Shown here in pieces: positions 56,397-64,000 of a stretch of 64,000 nucleotides of DNA; positions within the stretch are counted from its first letter, which is position 1, and each line of letters opens with the position of its first letter. Both the position numbers and the translations under genes were made by a program. This stretch comes from Curtobacterium flaccumfaciens. GTDB taxonomy: Bacteria; Actinomycetota; Actinomycetes; Actinomycetales; Microbacteriaceae. The notes under the pieces are model-generated. The model did not search any database and was not told the DNA's origin. It was given only the letters and a program-made list of their open reading frames with translations. Where the stretch lies: contig CP121450.1 in the NCBI GenBank assembly GCA_029689965.1, positions 3,100,001 to 3,164,000 on the forward strand, given 5' to 3'.

Positions 56397-59300
56397 ACCG
56401 CATCGTGCACCGCCCCGCCCGCGTGTCGACGCCGCTCGTCCGGCCCGACACCGAACAGCTCGCGCCGCCGCCCCAGCTGCCAGAGGGGCCGAGCGGCGGC
56501 ATCCCGCTGCAATCACTGCTGCCCGTGGTCGGCGCGATCTCATCGGTCGTGATGATGGTGGTGCTCCGCGGCAACAACCCCGTCCTCATGGTCGTCGCGG
56601 CCCTGGTCTTCGTCGTCGCGCTCGTCGGCGGCCTGGGCATGGCCTTCACGCAGCGCGGCAACGCCGTCCGCAACCGCCGGACCCAGCGCGAGCGCTACCT
56701 CGACTACCTCGAGGAGCTCCGCGGGGAGCTGCGGGAGCGGACCACGGCGGTCCGCGAGCGCGCCGAGCACGTCGATCCCTCCCCCGGCACGCTCCCGCGG
56801 CTCGTCGGTGACCCCGCACGCCTCTGGGAGCGTCGGCGCACCCACGGCGATTTCCTGCGCGTGCGCGTCGGATCCGGCGACGTCGGCTGGCTCGACCTCG
56901 CGGTCCCGCCGGACCAGAACCCGGTGCAGCCGCTCGACCCGCTCATGCTCGCCGAGCTCGAGCAGGTCGCCGAGCACTACGGCACGGTGCACGCGATGCC
57001 GATCGCGATCCGCCTGGACGACGCCGGGACGTGTCCGTCGTCGGCGACCGCGCGGCCGTGCTCGACGTCGCGCGCGCCCTCGTGGCGCAGCTCGCCGCGC
57101 TGCACGCCCCCGAGGACCTGCACCTCGCCGCGGCGTTCCCCGCCGCACGCGCCGACGACTGGGACTGGTTCGACCTGCTGCCGCACGCCCGGATGGACCG
57201 CACCTTCGACGGACCGCTCCGGGCGCGCCGTGTGGCCGAGGACGTCCCGGCACTCGCCCGGACCCTCGCCGGGAGCTCGGCGAACGGGCCAGGACCGCGG
57301 CGATGTGGCGCCGGTCCGGCGACTCCGGCAAGCGCAGCGACCTGCCGCGGCTCGTGGTGTTCGCAGACGAGCACGGCGGCGTCGCCGTGCCGCTCGCACT
57401 CCCGGAGGGCGAGACGCGGCCCGAGGACCTGCGGATCACGGTGGTGCACCTCGTCGCCGACCGGCTGCACGAGCCGTCGGACGTGCGCGTCCGGGTGACG
57501 GCTCGGACTCCGGCCGCGCAGCCGGGCACACCCACCGGCGGCACCGTGCTCGACATCGTCGACGCGCGCGACACCGCGGAGGGCGAACCCGCCCGGTGCA
57601 GACCGCCGTCTGCGACCAGGTCGCACCGTCCCTCGTCACGGCCGTCGCCCGTGCCCTCGCTCCCCTGCGCCTGTCCGCGGACGCGGAGGAGCGCGCCGAG
57701 ACCTCGGCGGCGATCGGCGTCACCGACCTGCTCGGCGTCGAGGACGTGACGACGATCGACCCGGACCGTACCTGGCGCCCGCGCACCCCGCGGGACTTCC
57801 TCCGGGTGCCGATCGGCGTCGACGACTTCGGTGCACCGCTGCTGCTCGACCTGAAGGAGTCGGCGCAGCTCGGCATGGGACCGCACGGCATCTGCATCGG
57901 GGCGACGGGCTCCGGCAAGAGCGAGATGCTCCGCACGCTCGTCCTCGGCCTGGCGGTGTCGCACCCGCCCGAGGACCTGTCGATGATCCTGGTCGACTAC
58001 AAGGGCGGCGCGGCCTTCGCACCGTTCGCCCGGCTGCCGCACGTGGCCGGTCTCATCGACAACCTCGCCGACGACCCGCAGCTGACCCGGCGCGCGCGTG
58101 CCTCCATCGCCGGCGAGGTCCGCCGCCGCCAGGAGATGCTCCGCGACGCCGGGGCGGCGCCGTCGATCACGCACTACCGGGAGCTCCGCACCCACCGGCC
58201 CGAGCTGCCCCGATGCCGCACCTCGTCCTCGTCATCGACGAGTTCGGGGAGCTGCTGACGGCGGAGCCCGAGTTCGTCGACCTGCTCCTCATGATCGGGC
58301 GCATCGGCCGGTCGATCGGGGTGCACCTGCTGCTCTCGAGCCAGCGCATCGAGGCCGGCAAGCTCCGCGGACTCGACACGTACCTGTCGTACCGGCTCGG
58401 CCTCCGCACGTTCTCGGAGGCCGAGAGCCAGGTCGTGCTCGACACCGGCGACGCGTTCCACCTGCCCGCTGTGCCCGGGTACGGGTACCTCAAGGTGGAC
58501 ACGAGCGTCTACACCCGGTTCCGGTCCGGCTACGCGTCCGGCCCCGTCGAGGACGCGACGCCGGCCGCGGCAGCAGCGGTGTCGTCCGCGGGAACGGCAC
58601 CGGAGCCGTTCGAGCTCCCCGTCTACAACACCCTCGCGACCGAGGACGACGAACCCGGCGAAGCGACACTGGAGTCCCCGACGTCGGGCGGAGCGTCGTC
58701 GACGAGGCCGTCGAACGGCTCGGCCGGGGCGACCGCGCCACCACGCCGGTGTGGCTCCCGCCGCTCCCCACCAGGCTGGCGCTCGGGGCCGTCCTCGACC
58801 CGAACGCACAGACGGACCCGACCGGGATCACCGTGCCGATCGGGCTGCTCGACGACCCCGCGCGGCAGCGGCAGCGTCCGTGGATGCTCGACCTCACGCA
58901 GGGTGGCGGGCACGTCGCGGTCATCGGTGCGCCCGGGTCCGGCCGGACGACGTTCCTCCGCACCGTCGCGGCCTCGATCGCGCTCACCACGACGCCCAGG
59001 CAGGTGAGCGTCTACGGGATGGACCTGGCCGGTGGCGGTCTGGGCCGCATCGAGGGCTTCCCGCACGTCGGCGGTGTCGCGACCCGGGCGGACCGGAACC
59101 GTCTGCTCCGCCTGGTCGAAGAGCTCCAGGCGATGATCCGTCTGCGTGAGCGGGTGTTCCGCGACCACGGCATCGACTCGCTCGCCATGCTGCGGAGCCG
59201 GCACGCCGCCGGCCGGGTCCCGAGCTCGGTTCCGCCGACGTCGTCCTGCTCGTCGACGGCTTCGGTGTCATGCGCACCGAGTTCGAGGAGCTCGAGGAGG

Positions 59301-60433
59301 CCTTCGGCGACCTGCTCCAGCGCGGCGGCAGCTTCGGCATCCACGTCGTCGTCGCACTGACTCGGTGGAACGAGCTGCGACTCGCCAGCCAGCCGCTCAT
59401 CGGGCAACGGTTCGAGCTGCGGCTCGACGACCCGGCCGACTCGACGATCGCCCGGGCCGCGGCGGCCACCCTGAAGTCCGGTGAGCCCGGACGCGTGCTC
59501 ACCGGCGACGAGCTGTTCGGTCAGGTCGCCCTGCCGGTGCTCGACGACGTCGACGACGGTGCGGTCGGCGACGAGCTGGCGGGCCTCGCCCAGCGCGTCG
59601 CGGACAGCTGGGGCGGCCCCGCGGCGGCACCGATCCGTCTGCTCCCCGAGTCGTTCGACCCGGCCGAACTGCCCGACCCGCTCGCGACCCCGAGCACGGT
59701 GCCGTTCGCGCTGCGTCAGGACACGATGGACTTCGTGGCCTTCGACCCCGCCGTCGACCAGCACCTCCTGGTGTTCGGCGACACGGCCAGTGGGAAGACG
59801 GCGCTCCTCCGGGGCCTCGCCGCGGGCTTCATGGACCGGTCGACACCGGACGAGCTCGTGCTCGCGTTCATGGACGTCCGCGGTGGTGCAGCCGCCGGGA
59901 CACCCGACGAGTTCCTCGGGGGCCACGCCGCGAACGGACGCGACGCCCGCGGGCTGGCCGTCGCGATCGCCGCGGAGCTGGAGCAGCGCGCCGCCGGGAC
60001 GTCCACCGGGCCCCGGCCGCGGATCGTCGTGCTGGTCGACGACTACGACATCGTCGCGTCCGCCGGCACCGATCCGCTCGCGCCCCTCATGCCCTACCTG
60101 CCGTCGTCGCGCGACCTCGGACTCCACGTCGTCCTGACGCGCCCCGTCGCCGGAGCCGCCCGCGCGATGTACGACACCGTGATCCAGTCGATCCGGGACT
60201 CCGGTGCCACCGGCCTGGTGCTCAGCGGCGAGCGGTCCGAGGGCCAGGTGTTCCCCAAGGTCTACGCCGAGCAGTTCCCGCCCGGCCGCGGCCGCCTCGT
60301 CCGCCGCGGCACCGCTCCCCGCATCGTGCAGGTCGCGCACTTCCCCGCCGCCGCGACGGCGGGCCCCGCGCAGGCCGACCAGGCGGGACAGACCACCGTG
60401 CTCGACCCGAAGGGAGCCGTCGATGCCCCGTGA
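56393..60433 (+). CDS. eccC: Type VII secretion ATPase EccC (three FtsK/SpoIIIE domains), about six frameshifts
   Basis: Motor of the secretion system, about 1346 residues. Two N-terminal helices (LLPVVGAISSVVMMVVLRG, MVVAALVFVVALVGGLGMAF), then three ATPase domains with Walker A loops GATGSGKSE (about residue 502), GAPGSGRTT (about 846; Arg for Lys) and GDTASGKTA (about 1131). Walker B of domain 1 is HLVLVIDEFGELL, and MILVDYKGGAAF is typical of EccC. Breaks near 57025, 57280, 57590, 58210, 58670 and 59230, all single-base. Recognises the C-terminal signals of WXG partners. Confidence 0.93.
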
Positions 60434-60770
60434 CGTCCTGATCCTGTCCACGCGGGAGCCCGAGCTGGCGGCCTTCGTGGACGCCGGTGCCGCGGTGGCC
60501 CCGGACCTGCGTGTCCGGACGCTGGAGCACGGCGCCGTCACCGAGGTCGTCGACCGCCGGGGTGCCGCCGTGCTCAGCGTGCAGGGATCCGAACTCGTCG
60601 AGAACGCTGAGGAGATCGCGCGACTCGCGCCCTGGGCGTCGACCGTCGGCCCCGTCTGGTGGACCGAGGCCTGGGCGCCGTGGGGCGCGGACGGCGACGT
60701 CGGGGTCGCGATCGCCCGGGCGTTCGCGACGGCGCTCGACGCCCAGGTGATCGTGGAGGACGGATCGTGA
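60423..60770 (+). CDS. Small protein of T7SS operon, unknown function
   Basis: 115 residues, intact. MPRDVLILSTREPELAAFVD, RGAAVLSVQGSELVENAEEI, TVGPVWWTEAWAPWG, ALDAQVIVEDGS. Alternating strands and helices, no membrane segment. Overlaps the end of eccC by 11 bp and the next gene by 4 bp, so co-translated. Not recognised as a named family. Confidence 0.7.
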   Translation: MPRDVLILSTREPELAAFVDAGAAVAPDLRVRTLEHGAVTEVVDRRGAAVLSVQGSELVENAEEIARLAPWASTVGPVWWTEAWAPWGADGDVGVAIARAFATALDAQVIVEDGS

Positions 60771-61391
60771 GCACACCACCGCCCGGCTCGGCCCGTCCCC
60801 GGCCTCCGCACCGCTCCCCCGATGCCCGGTTCGCGTCGCGCCGCGCTGCAGCGCGCCCGGACCGTCCTCGTCGCCGGGGTCGCCGGCGGGACCGGCACGA
60901 CCACGGTCGCGGCGCTGCTGGCGGACGCGATCGGAGCACGGCTCGGCGTGGTCGTCCAGGCGACGGACCACTCCGGCGGGGAGCTCGCCGCGCGGCTGCC
61001 CTCGCTCGAGCCCGCGACCACGCGGGTGACCGTGCACGACACGGGGGCGCACGTCGGGCCGGCTGCGGCACTCGCGGCCACGCCGGAGAACTGCCTCGTC
61101 GTGGTGGGCCGTGCGACCGCCGACGGGGCCGCCGACGTTCGTGCGGCGCTCGCGTCGATCGCGAACGAGCCCGACCCGACGCTGCTCGGCCGCTCGGCGG
61201 TGGTGCTCGTGGACCGCGCCGCGAGGCCGACCACGGTGGACATCCGGCCGGTGCGCGACACCGGGGTCGCCGGCGTGCTCCTGCTCCGGGGAGACCGGGC
61301 GCTCGCCCGTCCGGGCCGGATCGAGGTCGCCGACCTCGGCCGACCCACCATCACGACGGTGTCCGAGCTCCTGACGACCCTGGGCTGGTGA
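60767..61391 (+). CDS. MinD/ParA-like protein (second), frameshift near start
   Basis: About 200 residues. GTG 60767 overlaps the previous stop, but that Pro/Arg-rich frame must shift near 60820 to reach MPGSRRAALQRARTVLVAG; ATG 60822 is an alternative start. The loop GVAGGTGTTTVAALLADAIG is a P-loop without the invariant Lys (GGTGTT). Later VVVGRATADGAADV and VVLVDRAARPTTVDI. Last gene of the secretion operon; another ParA-like member with a degenerate nucleotide site, as in the gene at 55536. Confidence 0.65.
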
Positions 61392-61465
61392 GGCTGGACA
61401 CCGCCCTGCACGCGAGACGCCCGGTCGGCGCGACACCGTCGGACACGCGAAACGCCGTCCGGCAT

Positions 61466-61553
61466 GCGAGACGACGCCGATTCCGGCGGCGTCTCGCGCG
61501 CGGCGGCGTCTCGCGCGCGGCGGCGTCTCGCGCGCGCGGCGGCGTCTCGCGCG
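61466..61553. repeat. Four 17-bp tandem repeats with inverted flank
   Basis: CGGCGGCGTCTCGCGCG occurs at 61484-61500, 61501-61517, 61518-61534 and 61537-61553. The preceding 61466-61479 is its near-perfect inverse complement (GCGAGACGACGCCG), so several alternative hairpins can form. It lies in the 259-bp gap between the secretion operon and mtlD, before a terminator stem-loop. Confidence 0.8.
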
Positions 61554-61586
61554 CGTCCAGAACAGCGCGGCAGACGGCACAGGCCG

Positions 61587-61632
61587 ACGGACTGGAGGCG
61601 CGGTGCCAGCTGACACCGCGCCTCCAGTCCGT
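61587..61632. terminator. 19-bp stem-loop of repeated family, convergent terminator
   Basis: 61587-61605 pairs with 61614-61632 without mismatch, loop CCAGCTGA. The arm carries GGACTGGAGGCGCGGTG, the same form as in 6096-6139. Located between the convergent ends of the type VII operon and mtlD. Confidence 0.65.
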
Positions 61633-61650
61633 ACCGGGTCGCGTCGGACG

Positions 61651-62807
61651 CTAGCCGCGCGCGGACCGCACCCGATCCGCGAACGCGGCGTGCAGCGGGT
61701 GCTGCTCGTCGAGCCCGGTGATCTCGGTCGCCACGACCGCGTCGCTCTTGCCCGAGCGCAGGAGCGCCTGTAGCTCGACGCTCTGCTCGTCGTCCGGCAC
61801 GTCGAATCGCAGCGCCGCACCCATCGCGTCGAGCAAGGCCGTCGGCTCCGTCCCGTCCTCGGCGAGGGCGGCGGCGGGCGAGACGAAGCGCTCGTCACGG
61901 GAAAGCTTGCGGAGCGGCTGGCGGCCGACACGGGTCACCGTGTCGGGCAGGTGCGGGTTCTCGAACCGGCCGATGATGGCCTGGACGTACGCCCGGTGCA
62001 CCTCCGGGTCGAGCGCGTGCCGACGGATCAGCAGGTCGCTCGTCTCGGCGAGCACCGACTCGAGCTCCGATCGCACCGCGGGGATCGCGATCGCGTCCGA
62101 GATCTTGTCCGCGCCGGCGAGGAACCCGTGGTACGCGACGGTGGCGTGCCCGGTGTTCACCGTGAAGAGCTTGCGCTCGATGGACGCCGCGAGACCGTCG
62201 ACGTAGTGCGCGCCGGGGATCTCCGGCTCGTCGCCGCCGAACGGCGTCCGGTCGATGGCCCACTCGAAGTAGGTCTCGACGGTGACGTCCAAGCCCGCGC
62301 CCTCGGGCTGCGCGGGGACGATGCGGTCCACGGCGGTGTTCGCGAACACGGCCTTGGCGAGCGCCTGGTCGCGGACGTCGGACGGCAGGGCGTCGACGAT
62401 GAACTCGCGGAGCCGGTCGGTCGCGTTGATGGCGTTCTCGCACGCCATGACCGCGAGCGGTGCGGCGTCCGCCGGTCGGGCCTGCAGTCCGGCGGCGATC
62501 ACCGGAGCGATGAACTTGAGGACGTTCGGCCGACGGCGCAGGTGACGATCGCGGCGTTCGCGATCTCCGCGACGACGCCGGCTTCGTCCTGGGCGCTGTT
62601 CAGGGCGCGGAACCCGGTGACCTCGTGGTCCCGAGCGCCGGCGCCGACCTCGTGCACGGTGTACGAGTCGGCGGCAGCCAGAGCATCGATGAGCGGTGCG
62701 GCGACGTCCGCGAAGACGACCTCGTACCCGGCCTCGTGGAGCAGGAGCCCGACGAAACCGCGGCCGATGTTGCCGGCGCCGAAGTGGACGGCGGTCCCGG
62801 TGCTCAC
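61651..62807 (-). CDS. mtlD: Mannitol-1-phosphate 5-dehydrogenase, one frameshift
   Basis: Oxidises mannitol 1-phosphate, the PTS product, to fructose 6-phosphate with NAD. N-terminal [20 protein letters not shown] is the family Rossmann motif; [42 protein letters not shown] (catalytic Lys region) and [13 protein letters not shown] follow. A C is missing near 62530 ([12 protein letters not shown]). Repaired length 385 residues. GTG 62807 overlaps the mtlF stop by 3-4 bp. Confidence 0.94.
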
Positions 62808-63240
62808 TCGTTGACCTCGCCCAGGATCGACAGGATCGCCGCTGTGTCCGGCGCGTCCGTCAGCTTCTGGACCTCGTCCTCGTCGGAGAACACGATCGCG
62901 ATCTTGGACAGGATGTCGAGGTGCTCGTTGTTGACGCCCGCGATGCCGACGACGAACCGGACGGGGTTGCCGTCCCAGTCGATCGGCGTCGCGTAGCGGA
63001 TGAACGACAGCGCCGACGACTTGATCGCGTCCTTGGCATCGTTCGTGCCGTGCGGGATCGCGAGGAAGTTCCCCATGTAGGTCGAGACGCTCTTCTCACG
63101 CTCGAGCATCGCCGGGTAGTAGTCCGCCGTGACCGCGCCGCAGCCTCGAGGATCTCGGCCGCCTCCTTCATCGCCTCCGACTTCGTCGGAGCGGTGTCCT
63201 CGGTGTGGATGCGGATCTGGCTCTCCTGCAGGACGGGCAT
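62804..63240 (-). CDS. mtlF: PTS mannitol transporter subunit IIA, one frameshift
   Basis: Cytosolic phosphocarrier of the mannitol PTS, 145 residues after repair. [32 protein letters not shown], then [31 protein letters not shown], where the His of IPHG is the phosphorylation site, and [19 protein letters not shown]. The break is near 63140. It sits between mtlA and mtlD in the operon. Confidence 0.93.
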
Positions 63241-63272
63241 CGGTGGTTCTCCTTGTTCTCGACGGACGTGAT

Positions 63273-63300
63273 GGAGGGGACGGCTTCCGCCGTCCCCTCC
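63273..63300 (-). terminator. Hairpin between mtlA and mtlF
   Basis: Perfect 12-bp stem 63273-63284 with 63289-63300, loop TTCC (arm GGAGGGGACGGC). It follows the mtlA stop (63315, minus strand) and may reduce transcription into mtlF-mtlD or stabilise the mtlA message. Confidence 0.55.
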
Positions 63301-63314
63301 GATACTGCACTTCG

Positions 63315-64000
63315 TTACTGGTTCTTGAGCTGTTCGACGACCTGGTCGTACTGCGGCGCGTTCATGAAGTTGCCGACCGACACGTGCTGCGCGTTCGGGT
63401 TCTTCTGCCGTGCGCGGTCCGTCAGCTCCTCCTGGGTGATGATGAGGTCCTCGTCGCCGGTGAGGTTCGCGATCGCCTTGTTGACGACCGTGACGCCCTC
63501 GATGCCGGCCTTCTTGACCTTGTTCCGGAGGACGCTGGCACCCATCGCGCTCGAGCCCATGCCGGCGTCGCAGGCGAAGACCACGTTGTGCACGGTCTTC
63601 GTCGCGGTCGCGGTGCCGGCACCGACGCCGCCGAGGGCCGCCTCGGACTCCTGCTCGTCGGCGGGGCTGCTGTTGCCGAGCAGACCCGAGGTCGCGGCGT
63701 TGACATCGCGGCCCTTGTTCGCCTGGAGCTTCGCCATCGCGGCGCTCATGTCGCCGCCACCGTTCGCCAGGTCGCGCTTGCGGGTCGCGATGAGGAAGAA
63801 CGAGGCGACCGCGAACGACACCGCGGCGGACAGGACGACCGACAGGATGACGCCGAGGAAGCTGTCCTTCGCCGTCGCGCCGAGCACGGCGAAGATCGAG
63901 CCGGGGGACGCCGGGGCGACGAGGCCGGAGTGGAAGGCGACGTTGGTCGCGACGCCCGTGGCACCACCGAGGATGACGGCGATGAACAGGACCGGCTTCT
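63315..64000 (-). CDS. mtlA: PTS mannitol transporter subunit IIBC, truncated by window end
   Basis: C-terminal part of the mannitol permease. The visible membrane portion (VILGGATGVATNVAFHSGL, VAPASPGSIFAV) and the helix VILSVVLSAAVSFAVASFFL belong to IIC; after a polar linker comes IIB with VFACDAGMGSSAMGAS, whose Cys is phosphorylated, and VNKAIANL, ending VVEQLKNQ. The 5' end lies beyond the window. First gene of mtlA-mtlF-mtlD. Confidence 0.93.
   Translation of the reverse strand, partial: KPVLFIAVILGGATGVATNVAFHSGLVAPASPGSIFAVLGATAKDSFLGVILSVVLSAAVSFAVASFFLIATRKRDLANGGGDMSAAMAKLQANKGRDVNAATSGLLGNSSPADEQESEAALGGVGAGTATATKTVHNVVFACDAGMGSSAMGASVLRNKVKKAGIEGVTVVNKAIANLTGDEDLIITQEELTDRARQKNPNAQHVSVGNFMNAPQYDQVVEQLKNQ

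Overview
The window is high-GC DNA (about 72%) with strong G/C bias at third codon positions, frequent GTG starts, and operons joined by 4-bp ATGA or GTGA overlaps. Gene content (an AccA3-type biotin carboxylase, a PccB-type carboxyltransferase with an epsilon subunit, a type VII secretion locus with EccC and EccD, GtrA and GT4 surface-glycan genes, DUF805 proteins) points to an actinobacterium of the family Microbacteriaceae, most likely Curtobacterium or a close relative. The family is fairly sure; the genus is a guess.

Layout. 1-11 kb: surface polysaccharide and envelope genes (rmlD, three glycosyltransferases, a YbhN-type flippase-like membrane protein, gtrA, a DUF2142 membrane protein, a UDP-glucose/GDP-mannose dehydrogenase), with purE and purK among them. 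11-22.4 kb: a PH-domain membrane protein, birA, pccB, accE, a two-kinase/one-regulator signalling operon, a TRAM-domain RNA methyltransferase, maf and accA3. BirA would biotinylate AccA3, which works with PccB and AccE. 22.4-35.2 kb: a DUF559/AbiEi-like gene, then a long minus-strand nucleoside uptake and salvage cluster: BmpA lipoprotein, ABC ATPase, two permeases, cdd, deoA, add, PTS IIA and IIB, punA and pmm. Imported nucleosides would be deaminated (Cdd, Add), split by phosphorolysis (DeoA, PunA), and the pentose or hexose phosphates handled by the mutase. 35.3-41.6 kb: manC (GDP-mannose supply) divergent from a mannosyltransferase-like gene, then the sdhCDAB respiratory operon. 41.6-46.8 kb: a stand-alone TNT-like protein, a Doc toxin with a small antitoxin, three tandem DUF805 proteins, an oxidoreductase and an unknown gene.

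46.8-61.4 kb: a type VII secretion/polymorphic toxin island. It holds a ~750-residue toxin with a divergent C-terminal TNT (NAD-glycohydrolase-type) domain, immunity-like genes, an orphan toxin tail and a decayed immunity copy, three WXG100-type small proteins, and the divergent secretion operon (FHA protein, DUF6177 protein, small membrane protein, EccD, two MinD/ParA-like ATPases, EccC). 61.6-64 kb: a mannitol PTS operon (mtlA partial, mtlF, mtlD).

Quality warning. About half of the genes, including obviously essential ones, carry single-base frameshifts, mostly one base missing from a short C or G run. I read these as sequence errors, not pseudogenes, and annotate the repaired genes. No tRNA, rRNA, CRISPR array or intact insertion sequence was found.
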